DNA of 64,000 bases from Trematomus loennbergii (Eukaryota; Chordata; Actinopteri; Perciformes; Nototheniidae): positions 8,879,325 through 8,943,324 of the forward strand of contig JAAOOA010000033.1 of NCBI GenBank assembly GCA_012861695.1, read 5' to 3'. Both the position numbers and the translations under genes were made by a program. The notes under the pieces were generated by a model. It did no database searches. It saw only the letters and a program-made list of their open reading frames with translations, and had not been told where the DNA came from. The number at the start of each line of letters is the position of its first letter. Positions within the stretch are counted from its first letter, which is position 1. Of the stretch, positions 16,021 to 26,743 are shown piece after piece.

Positions 16021-17032
16021 TTTTATAAAACGGTTACCAAGTGTGGCAATATGAAAGAAAAATACACACTCTAATTTAAATAGTTGTTATTAGTAAATAA
16101 TGATGTTCAAAATAAAATAGTCCCTCCGTTGCCTTCTGCACGAAACATAGTGCGAGGTGGTTGCTATGCAACAACACTAACAACAGCTAGCGAACATATT
16201 AGACGGAGAGCGTTGATCCATTATTTGGCTATTTATTTACATTAATGTGTATGTTGCCGTTTATTGTGCACCCACTGAAAAACTGTCCAGCATCAGTAGC
16301 ATGGCTTACGTGGTCACTTGTATAGGCTGAGGTTGTTCTAGGCTGTTCTTTGGCGTGGAGAGAATATTGCTCCACTTTCTCCGGTCCCCGAGATTCGGCT
16401 TCCAGTAGCTCTGGAGAGAGCTTTCGCACCTGTGGCCACTAACGGTCATAATTTCTCTGCTTTGTTTCAAGACCTGCATCAGAAAGCTTTTGAATGGTGA
16501 TACTTTTCCAGTTGGTCTACCTGCTCTTCACGTAGCTCTACATGTCGTCGTTTAGGTGCTTTTTGTTCTGGAGATAGGCACTCCTCCATAGTAAGACCCC
16601 CCCGGAGGTCGAAGTTCATCTTAAATGTTTTTGCGGACCTTTTTGATTACAGATTTGAAAACATCGTTGCTTGCTTTAAAAGTAGCACAATTAATTATGT
16701 CAAACCTTGGAAAGTATCTAAATATCCCTGCCCTAATTCCAAAGGAACTGCACACTGAATATGTTTTTGCCGTTTGATGTCTATGTCTGGACCGCTGCGT
16801 AAAAAGGAGGGTTTCTGCCCCGTTACTTCTCCGCTGCTTTCTTGTTCCAGTTTGAAAAGCAAACTGCAAGCAGTTTGCTTTTCAGCCCAACTGTATATTG
16901 TTTTTCTCAGACGCGGAGGGATACTGACTTGTTGTGAAAAGTAACTTACAATTCTACCCGTGGTATACGCTCAGTATATCACGGCTAAGAACCAATCAGA
17001 TTGCTTGATTTGACGTGTCCGTTTTATAATAG
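16016..17032. mobile_element. Unclassified DNA repeat with coding remnants
   Basis: Bounded on the left by TTTTATAAAACGG and on the right by CCGTTTTATAAT, which are inverted relative to each other and suggest terminal repeats. A direct copy of part of the neighbouring palindrome occurs near the right end, before an ACCAATCAGATTGCTTGATT stretch. Inside, the minus strand carries short peptide-like frames: 16589 down to about 16480 (starts MEECLSPEQKAPKRRH) and 16429 to 16229 (ends GQFFSGCTINGNIHINVNK). They are separated by a frame change and a stop. I cannot assign the superfamily. Boundaries are approximate and no target duplication was confirmed. Confidence 0.5.
16229..16589 (-). pseudogene. 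Broken short coding remnant inside repeat
   Basis: Read on the minus strand. A frame from 16589 gives a charged peptide (MEECLSPEQKAPKRRHVELR and onward). A shift near 16487 continues it as a second charged segment ending at a stop near 16445, and a frame from 16429 to 16229 ends GQFFSGCTINGNIHINVNK. The charge-rich start and the Gly-Cys-Thr-Ile-Asn-Gly ending look like real protein rather than random translation. They probably derive from a gene carried by the repeat. Function unknown. It could also be a spliced gene whose introns I have not resolved. Confidence 0.3.
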
Positions 17033-20000
17033 AACTATAATAAATATCTAACCCAAGATGGTTTCATTACACCAACGGTAAAGCAGGGATCAAATTCCAG
17101 TTATCAGCTCTAAAGAAGATCACTGAAAGGCCTAACATTGCCGGAGTTATTTTCAAGTCATTCTACCAGCAATAGATGCTGTTTAACATTTCACACCACA
17201 CTCACATCCAGGTGGAAATACGCATTCAAAGATGTGGAGAAATATGTTCCTCAACTTCTATTACTGATGTCATGTCTTGTATTAAGCACACTGAATCACC
17301 AAATAGCTTCTTATTTGAGGTTCAGTGGAAAGTGATATTCTCATATTCTGCAGAAATAATAACTTTCACCTATAATGAGATGCATTAGTTTAATGATTCG
17401 TTTACTGTAGCATCAAATGTTTTAAGTACCAACAAAAAACAACTATTTTGGCTCAAAACATTAGTACATCTTTCAAAAAGTATGCAGAATTTTGATAGTT
17501 AAAGCTGCCAATGGTATGATTAAAGTCTTCATTTACTGTATGTAAATTGCACCTAATGTCAAGTGTTATGTTTCCTTTGCTTTTAGAGCCCACCTGCTCC
17601 CCATATTGCAAGTGTTAAAAACACTCAATATAAACATATGAAGTCCTGTCAGGGTGCACAATTCCATCTGATATTGTGTGATGATTGAGAAAACAGTCAA
17701 TATTTTAATGTATATTCTACTATGCATCAACTGCTTAACAAAAGTTAATCCTGGATGTGATTGGCTTAAAAATTAAGAAAAACACCTTGAAGTTAAAATA
17801 ATCATCAATCAGCAAAGCAAAAGCAAGAGTTGCAGCAAATGAAAACTAATTGTAATCCTTGCTGAGCCCCAATAGGAAGAACATATATATATACAAAACA
17901 TATCCCAAAAATATATTTGAGACCACGGTAGAAAATGGTAAATACTAATTGAAAGATGGAGAACTGGCAGGCTGCTTTCGATGTTTTTGAATTGAATTCC
18001 ATGTGTATTACAAGCAGAACACGCAACAGACGGAGGCAGATGGCTATAAAATCTGGATAACAAATGTCTAGTCTATGAAGAGCAGCAGAGTCTACTTCAT
18101 GGCTCCAGCGTAGACTATAACAGGCATTTAGAGAACTTTCCATAATTAAGTCTGACAGCATTTCATCAGCGAGCAATTGATCAAAGTAGTGTTTGAAGCC
18201 TGGATACTGAACGTCAGGCAGCTGGCAGTTCAGATGTCAATAACCAAGAAACACTCAACATTTGCCCATTTTTTGCCAGCAGCAAAAGTCTATTGGTTGA
18301 TACACTTTTGGTCCAGGCTGTCAGATTAGATGGATTGCTATTAACATGTGTGCGAACAATCATGGTGATGTATCTTAACACTAAAATGATAATCAGTCTT
18401 TTCCTTTAGCGACACCACAAGCTAGTCTCAACAACTTTTGTCATCCATACCAGAACATTTGGTACAGATATTCAATTTGATGGTTTATCTAGCCATCAGA
18501 TAACCCATATACCTTCAAAACGATTGTATTTCCCACCACAACACTGAAAAATGTGTTATGCCTTTAACTGTGATCTGACAACCGATTACGAAGCTTTTTG
18601 TAATATATTTTTCAACTTTTAACTGGTTAGCTGAAAGATTTGACAATTTGAACTACACAATACTTAACCAATACAGATATATGTTAAGCTTACACAATTT
18701 ACAAAGGCTGATCCGATAAAACTCGTGAAATAATAAAAGTTCAAAGTTTATTTTCAACCCTTGGAGTATAGTCTGTGGTTCACTGAGTTAGGTCAAGGTC
18801 ATTAGACGAAGAAATCTCTGGTTCTGTTTCAATAGATCATCAATAGATGAAATCAGCGTTATTATCTAAAGCCTCAGTGGTAAATGGTAATTAGGGTGAA
18901 GTGTTGAAGACCTTCTGGCCTGTAGTTTGAGTCTGATTATTTGATCTCTCTCTTTTTATTATCTCTCTCTCTTACACACACATACACACCGATGGAAAAC
19001 ATCTGATGATAAGAAATCATAATTACTGGCGCTGGCCATCACATCCTCTCTGGCGCTTAGCCGTTTTTTGTGAAATCTCTGTGCTGTGTGAATACCTGAA
19101 AATGAAAGCTGTGCATTTCAAGGTTCTGTAACATTACAGGCTTCAAACATTCAGCTCTTTATAGATAATTAAATGTATTGAATCAAAGTTAATTAAACAA
19201 TGAAGTTGCAACTACCAGAGTGCCGAAAGAAAGAGCTTGAACAACTAAAGATCACTGATTGAGATTGTCGTCTACACAATATATTTAACTGAGAAAGACT
19301 TGCTCTCAGGATGTTAAACGTCTTGAACAACACACTCCAGATTAATCCCTGCAATATGAGTCATCCTAGTGTCACAGCTGGGAGCAATATTCACAACTAT
19401 AGTACAACAGGTGTGCAGCCTTAGTTTGTTTTGCACTTTGCTCCTGTGTTAACTAGATTGTGTTTTCCAAAGCTGCCTACACTAAAAGGAATGTGTGCAT
19501 TAGGCTATTTGTAGCTAATTATAATCCCTGAACCATGCTCTGCCCCTGACTCAGCTGCTACTTGCCCACATGATGTACCAGCTTTCCCTCTCACTGTGCC
19601 TCTGAAGCAGAGAGCCACACAGCACTCTCTCCCCCTCTCCTATCAGCACCATAGCTGCATGATTATACTACTGGCATTAGTTTATAACATGTGATACATA
19701 CGATCAGTTGCCAATTAATAAGGAATGCATTTGGCCATAACAGGTCTGCAATACATTGAAAAGAAAAAACTGGGTACATTTTAAAATTGAGATCTTAGCC
19801 AAGTCCCTACAGGAGTTTTCAACCTCAATATGACTGATTAACTAAATGACAGACAAATAAATGAAATTAAATGATCCTACCTGTTTGAGCATTTTTATTG
19901 CCGTATTTAATTTTAATTGTGCTGTGGTTAAGTTACATTTGATTGTATTATGTTCTTCAACCTGCATAGTTTTAAATAATATACTGTAGACCTCCAAGTA

Positions 20001-20833
20001 TGCTATTTTACCTTTTGATACAGATTATTGAAGGAACAATAACAACTATCCCTGCATTCCCTAAAAGGCTGAAGCAGCAACAATTCAATTAAATAAACAA
20101 AACATAAATAGTAGATAAATATATAATATATATATATTAATATGAAATTAGCTATGGTGCAGAATCAGTTATTTTACTTTTGCTTCTTTAAATACAATTG
20201 GACTGCAGAGAAAGATGAATAACTTCTCTGACACCATGTTGGTCACTGGAGCAGAAACTACATTTTTGGACAACAGTGCATGAGCGGCTGATGGGATGTG
20301 CTCCTTATATACATATATCAAATTGAAGCGGTCATATAACATTTTGACGGACAATTATTCATAGCTGATATAGCGTTTATGTGGTTTCAGTAAACATATT
20401 GTGGTACATATGCAGTGATTCATCCAGAAGTCCCCCTCAGTGACACTGTGTGCCTTTATTTCTTAAGTGTGGGTGAGCTAATTATAAGCTGTCGAACAAA
20501 GGCTGCTATTGAACATGGAAAACAGCTTTAAATTGCCTGTTACATTCCTGCTGTTTCACACTGAAGACACATAATAAAAACCTTCCACAACGCCCACCTT
20601 TCACTCTATGCTTACCTCACCCTCCTCTCCCTCCATGTGTCTTCCAAATGTTTCTGTCTCTACTTGCTCTGTAATTACCTCTCTACTGGAGCCAGCTTAT
20701 CTTCACCTTGGTGCTGTAGGGATCAGCCAAACGACAAAACAAACATGAATGAATTCAGAAAATGTACAAGTGAAGGACATTCTCTCACTTCTTTGTAAGG
20801 AGTAAAACACCCAGATCTAATGTTGGCGTCTTA
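17033..20833. other. Intergenic, no gene seen
   Basis: About 3.8 kb of AT-rich DNA. A short (TA)n lies at 20127-20140. The part at about 19480-19580 has homeodomain-type cores (GCTAATTATAATCC) in a non-repetitive context and might be regulatory. No coding exon is supported. Confidence 0.38.
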
Positions 20834-21012
20834 GGCCCCGTCCACACGGAGACGGAACGGGTGTTATCCGCTATAGTTCTTTATCGTATGGACGGTTCGT
20901 CCACATGAGGCCGTAACAGAACCGCGGAAACGGAGCCCTCAAACGATAACGCATCCCAAAGTGGGAAGGTCTGGTAACGTAACGCTTGCGGCACCGTGTG
21001 TATGCCCTAAAC

Positions 21013-21990
21013 CAGGGGTAGGCAAGTAAGTTTGGCCGTGGGCCAATCCAGAGCCTCTGTAGTACATATGCCAGGCCTGTAAGTGGCGCTGTAGTCTGCC
21101 ACAAAAGCAGCGAAGAAGACTTCCCGCGCATGGTTGCCATGGTTACCCTTCTGTTTATTCTCCGCTGTGGCTTTTGTTCTCCCTCCCCAAGGCAAGCACT
21201 GTAATTCTCTCCGGTTAGTCCACCAGCAGATGACAAACACCCACCTCTCCGCCTCTCCGCCTCTTCCAAGGAACGACCGTGCGGCAGAGTTTCAGTTCAG
21301 TTCGCCGGTCAAGATGTCCGTTAAAGTTTAAATCTTCCGGACAAAATTAGAAAAATGCCGGTCAAAGGTCTTCTTTGTTATTTATTGAGCTTTAAAACAA
21401 ATGAATAACGATTCTATATAATAATATAAGAATAAAACACGGAGGACGGAGATCTCTTTTTTCCCCCTCTTCTGACTTGATCAGAGCACGCTCCCCTCTC
21501 CTGCAGGGGGGCGTGGTCAGCTGCAGCTCACAGAATCAGCCCCCTGCAAAAACAGGGCTGGAGAACAGCAAATAGAGTGAAATGAGGCATGGCTAAAATG
21601 CATGATCTGTTTGGTATTTTGAAAACAGAAACGTATAAATACACCTTATATAGGTATGGCCCTACAATATATCATTTAAATATAGCATGATAGGTGTCCT
21701 TTAAATAAGTACTTTAATTGACGTCAGTGCACCCCGCTGCCTGATTGTGCCTGTGCTGTATGTCATTCATTCTCAACATAGATAAAAGTACAATAAGCAT
21801 TCTTCAGGTGTAGGTAGATTCTCTATTCGGACATTATAGCCTATATGTGCGACTGTCGTCCGGTGTTGTAAAAAAAAAAAAAAAAAAAAATCTCAAAATA
21901 TTTTTTTATTTTTTATTCTCAAAATGACGGGCCAAATATTATTGCTGGCGGGCCAACAATGGCCCGCGGGCCGCCTGTTGCCGACCCATG
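21013..21990. mobile_element. hAT-type element nested in the Harbinger-like element
   Basis: The left terminus CAGGGGTAGGCAA pairs with the right terminus TTGCCGACCCATG as imperfect inverted repeats. An exact 8-bp duplication, CCCTAAAC, flanks it at 21005-21012 and 21991-21998. This proves it inserted into the surrounding element. The right part has an A-run (about 21870-21890) and GGCCCGCGGGCC near the end. It has no transposase frame. It contains, in reverse orientation, part of the MITE family seen at 39244-39709. Confidence 0.88.
21051..21700 (-). mobile_element. Reverse-oriented, interrupted copy of the 39244-39709 MITE
   Basis: The inverse complement of 21528-21700 matches the left half of the element at 39244 (shared blocks around TTATATAGGTATGGCCCTAC and GGCTAAAATGCATGATCTG). 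The inverse complement of 21057-21110 matches its middle (GCGCCACTTATAGGCCTGGC type sequence). About 410 bp at 21114-21527 is absent from the 39-kb copy, so either this copy has an insertion or that one has a deletion. The other terminal repeat is missing. It lies wholly inside the nested hAT. Confidence 0.65.
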
Positions 21991-22078
21991 CCCTAAACGA
22001 TCATAGCCCCGCCTCTCCCCACCTCTCCTGCTCACCCCGCGTCATTGCTGATGCGTTTAGCCAACAACAACAACAACA

Positions 22079-22243
22079 ATGGCGGATCACAGGGTTGCGT
22101 TCGTGCTCCAGACGCTACTGACCATGCTACAGATGTTACTGCAAAATCTACAGCTCGTCTACCACAACCATCAGCAACAAGTGGACATGGAGAACTACAT
22201 GAATTACATGTTGCTAAAATGTAGTTCTCCATGGTGGATTTAG
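22079..22243 (+). pseudogene. Possible relic of a Harbinger first exon (54 aa)
   Basis: An open frame starting MADHRVAFVLQTLLTMLQML and ending at TAG. It is rich in Leu, Gln and Met, with a heptad-like pattern that could form an amphipathic helix. It sits in the original Harbinger-like element outside the nested hAT, so it may descend from the leading exon of the parent autonomous element, but no DDE nuclease domain is present. The last third is part of a 14-bp-arm inverted repeat (ATGGAGAACTACAT with ATGTAGTTCTCCAT, about 22188-22232). It could also be chance. Confidence 0.25.
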
Positions 22244-22479
22244 TGAAGGGCAACCAGGCAACTATGATCGGAGGGTCTTATTCGCTGCTTTTGGTGTATT
22301 TTGTGGCGGAAGTACAGCGCCACTTACAGGCCCGGCATATGTACTACAGCGTCTCCAGCGGGTGGAGCGGTCTCGTGTGGACGGACACGTTTCTTGTGCC
22401 GATTCCGTGTGGACGGAAGATCTTTTTGATATCGACCTCGGTTCGTTTTCGTATTCTTCTCCGTGTGGACGGGGCCTTA

Positions 22480-24071
22480 GTCTTGCCCTTTGATTTCTAT
22501 CAGCTAATGCCCACTAAGGTTAACTCCTGCTTGCATTTAATCCAAATCATTAAAGGACCAGATAAGGGGATGACACTTTAATGAGTCCGGGGGATAAGGG
22601 GTCATTGCAGCTGCACAGAATATTGATGACAGGGCAAGAATTTAGGGAAAAACTACAAATAATGCTATTCATTGATTCAAGGATAACCTTTGTTTTTTGT
22701 GTATAGGCTTACAGTCAAAATGGTGGCAAAGATAACTATATTGGGGATTTATTCATCATAATATTGTGAGTTTTTTTAGCCATAAGAAAGGCTAAAATGT
22801 TGCATACAACAGAGTAAGGCTTAGGTTTTTAGCATAGCGGAGTGCTGAAAATGCCTTTTGCTTCTGAAGCAGCTGTTAATCACTCCCAACCCTTAAAGCC
22901 AGTAATGTGGAGTCAGCAGTGGATACTGATTAAAAATAAGTAAAAAAAATAGTGTTGTAGACAGAGAGACACTAACGTATGCACACCCCCAGCTTTACGT
23001 CTGGCAGAGATAATCACAGTATTCAGCTAACATACAGATTTCATGTCAACTGTATCTGATATAGTTGGCTTGCGACTACAGTAAGAACAGAGAGAGACAG
23101 TCAAAATAGAGACAGAGTAGATAGGGACTGTGACAGAAAGCTTTGTGAAGCTGGATGGCAGTTGGTACAAACGAACACTGGAAGCACTCCTTTGTACTGT
23201 ACCTGCATCAGCTCATAGAAGAGAAGGTGGGAGGCTTTATCCAAGATAAATGAATCATCCGCCCCGGTGCCAGCGCCTCCAGGGTTTCCACACTCAGTGC
23301 TGAGACTCTGCCAGCCTGGAGGGGACAGGGCAGGTGATCAGGATTATTCATAGTGTGTGCTGTGGGAGGGGTGTTGGGATAAGTGAGGCATTTTAGATTC
23401 AGGTGATGCACAAGGTCACATTTCTGAAGGGGGCTGATGTACTATACTCCTCTAAAGTCTCCTAAATGATGCATCGTTTGTGGATCTACAGTATAATTGC
23501 CATAGCTACAACAAACACAAAAATGGAGGTGTGGTAAATGCAATATAGCTGTACAGAATTAAACCAAACCAATGTACAGGGCATATAGTACATCTATATA
23601 AGCGTCTTTGAGCATTAGGAAAAGCGCTATCAAAATCTCATTTATTATTATTATTATATCTTTCTGCACGTGTTCACTCAAAAATGCTGCAACCACACCC
23701 GGATAATACATACATAATGAATATACCAATTTATTCCAATTGAGTTACAGTCTGTATTTCAGTAGTTGATGTTCAATTCTAAATAATTGCAGTTTCTACA
23801 CTGTTTATTTTCTGATATAATAGTAAAAGGCATTCACTGATTCTCTGTAGACTAGACAGACAGACTCACAGGGAATCCAAATGAGCAAACCTGCTTTGTT
23901 CCTGAGCCAGACGCACACACTCACCCGAAGTGCGAAATATTTAAATATTTCACTTTCAGGAGCGCTAGCATTGAAGGTGAAGGCTTCCCTTCAGTGTTTT
24001 AGATGAAGAAGTGACCTCTATTTCACATGTGTCATCCACTCTATCATCAACCCAGCTGGCACAGACACTGT
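22480..24071. other. Intergenic with a SINE/LINE-like tail
   Basis: No coding exon. At about 23592-23657 the sequence TAAGCGTCTTTGAGCATTAG, followed by AAAAGCGCTATCAAA and (TTA)n, matches the familiar 3' tail of a widespread fish retroposon. The rest is unremarkable. Confidence 0.45.
23592..23657 (+). repeat. Fish retroposon 3'-tail fragment
   Basis: The GCGTCTTTGAGCA...AAAAGCGCTAT...(ATT)n order is the recognisable end of a common teleost SINE/LINE tail ending in a short trinucleotide run. Only the tail is present and no head or internal promoter is visible. Family assignment is from memory of the motif, not from a search. Confidence 0.45.
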
Positions 24072-24362
<291 letters not shown>

Positions 24363-24363
<1 letters not shown>

Positions 24364-26412
24364 AGGTTTCTATCTCAAACTGTTTTTCTGTGTATCATAT
24401 CCTTCCTCACAGATTCAGTCTGACCCAGAGACTCAGAGATAATGACTGTGCTTTCAGATTCCTCAGCACATACAAAATATAATAATTCCACTAGTGTTAT
24501 GTTTTTTGATATATAATCATAGATAGAGGAGAGTGGGTGTTTTAGTGCTGGATGAATACAATAAAACAAATCACTTATAGCTGATCCGGATTCTTATTAT
24601 TTTCTCAGGTGCGGATGTTCCTGTACGATATATATGACCACGTTTCAGCTTGGTATTCACGTGAGCTCCATTTAAAGAGGTGAGAAATGTAAACAGATTG
24701 TAGCAATCAATCATGAGTCGAGTTGTCAACACACCGAGACACATCCTGCCTGTTTCATGAGAGCAAACGCAAACATACCCTGAACCAATTTAGCATGCTT
24801 ACAACCATTTTATGTCCATGATTTGCACGTGTTAAAAATGCACACTATACTTTATGGAGTGGGAATCATTTGTAAGGTGATTGAAGGGCTAATTCACAAT
24901 AAATGTGTCTGGGCAAGTTTAAAAGGCTCCAGGGCTAACAGAAGTACATTTTAAGTCATAAAGTTAAATTGTGGTTTTGACTTCAACCTGTCTTAAAATA
25001 TATTCATATGCAGAGTGAGATAGATGGATTGTAAACTGAGGATGACTTAATTTAAATCGAGTCTATTAGCGGGAAAGAGACTGACATTGACATCAAGTGA
25101 CAGAAAGCAAAGAATTCCAAAACTGCACACTCACTGGAGAACAGGAAACCATATTGATCCCTGTAATTAAAGAAAGATGTGAGGGGAATCAGAAATGAGG
25201 CGAGCTGCACCATCTTCTCTCTCCCAGGCTGATGTCAGTGTCCTTACATTACTAAGTGAAACTGAAAGCAAGTGCTTTCATTCAGAGTCACATCTTCTAG
25301 ATTAATGTTGTTTTTGTTTTCCTCTCATCTTCCATTCAATTTGTTGTGTTTTGCAATGTATTAATTGTTTTGACCTTTATTCCTTAAAGTGGCTACATTA
25401 ATACCTATGAATCAAATGACACTGAAAGCAGGGAGACAAAATAAGCTTCTTCTTAACACAGTGGAGCATTTTGAAGCTAAACATTTAGATATTCTCTCAG
25501 GAGGGTGTCGAAACTTATCAGGTGGATAGATCCATAACTCCAAATTAATTCATGACAATGTAGCTTTTCTCCCTCTGCTGAACTTTGTAAAAAGGCACTA
25601 TTTGCATTGTTTGCCATATCAACCTAAAAAGTTGTTTATAATGTCAATGTTGTTTCCACAGCTTGTTTTTGAAGCTCTAAGAAGTGGAAAAAAACAAGTT
25701 CAAATGACTCTACATTGTCAAAAAATGTGCGCCATGTCTACTTTTCTATCATTTTGTGATACATTATCATGTATAATGGGCGGCTTCAGTCCTGGTATCA
25801 TGCATGCTAGCTCACTGTCAAGGTTAACCCGGACCATAGACTGAACTAATTTGATATTAGCCATGGCATGAAGAAAATTAAACCTGTTCACAAACAATGA
25901 GAACATAGCAAAGAGCAAACGTGGAGCTGAATGCGTATGACAGCTGTTATAACTTGCTCAGAATAGAAAGATTTACAAAGATTGACTTCAGTTTTTTTAG
26001 CGCCTTTGGAAAAAAAACTTGTGAATGATCCATACAATGTTTATTTCCGCCTGCAGCATTGTCCAAAAGATTTTTCATGGTACATTGACTTCCTGTATAA
26101 AACTATCCTCAGTTTAAGCCTTTGGAGCTTCTTTCACATTTGAATGCACAACGACTCAGCAGTCATCAACAGTTTCCTGTGCCTGAAGATGAATGTGCAA
26201 GAAAATATATCACACAGTTGTCTTCCCACTTTTACAAGTGACATGAGGAGAATTAAGATGTATTCCTGCACACAGACACACTTCCCCAGGTGGTGGTTAA
26301 TGATTATTTCATCAAATCTCTAGGGTGAGACTGGTACGTTTTTTAAATGTATTTCAATATATTATGTTTGTATTGATTTACACACACTTTATCAGCACAT
26401 ATTTTACTAACT
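24363..26412. other. Intergenic, no gene seen
   Basis: AT-rich non-coding sequence. Short frames near 25602-25918 on both strands overlap each other and have no recognisable domain. Nothing repetitive is evident apart from short A-runs. Confidence 0.4.
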
Positions 26413-26420
26413 GAATACCT

Positions 26421-26735
26421 AGAGGTGTAAATCTAGACTATAATCATGATACAATATATTCATTCTTTGGACAACGATATGATATTTTATTACAGGTATC
26501 TTTAAGTTTCTATGGAATTATAAACGTATCAAATCTATTGTTTTTAATGAAAATAATTAAAAAGGGTCAGCCAATGCTACTCTCTTTATACCGCACAATG
26601 CAATGTTATTCACTGCTTGCTTCGGGCGCTAGCATTTCTAAAAGCAGTATGTTTTTTACTTTGAATCGATAATATTGGATAGTTAATCAAATAATTGATA
26701 CATTGATCCAAACCTATTGATCGTTACATCCCTTT
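26421..26735. mobile_element. Short hAT-type MITE
   Basis: A 315-bp element flanked by an exact 8-bp duplication, GAATACCT (26413-26420 and 26736-26743). The left end AGAGGTGTAAATC and the inverse complement of the right end, AAAGGGATGTAACGATC, are degenerate inverted repeats. The interior is rich in ATCGATA / GATACAAT-like motifs typical of this fish hAT MITE type. No coding capacity. The divergence of its ends suggests an old copy. Confidence 0.72.
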
Positions 26736-26743
26736 GAATACCT

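Larger units (their letters stand above)
20834..22476. mobile_element. PIF/Harbinger-like element with nested insertion
   Basis: Terminal inverted repeats begin GGCCCCGTCCACACGGA on the left and end TCCGTGTGGACGGGGCC on the right, flanked by TTA at 20831-20833 and 22477-22479. The TTA duplication fits PIF/Harbinger. Total length is 1643 bp, of which 978 bp is a later hAT insertion, leaving about 665 bp of the original element. A 54-codon frame at 22079-22243 may be a relic of a first exon. The 22311-22370 part shares a module with two other elements in the window. Confidence 0.8.

Noticed and set aside
17805..18176. 123-codon minus-strand frame with hydrophobic stretch
   Set aside because: AT-rich composition yields Ile/Phe/Tyr/Leu by default. 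An overlapping frame is equally open, and there is no domain or splice support.
21134..21331. Overlapping frames on both strands in the nested element
   Set aside because: They lie in the extra sequence of a nested MITE/hAT and show no transposase motif.
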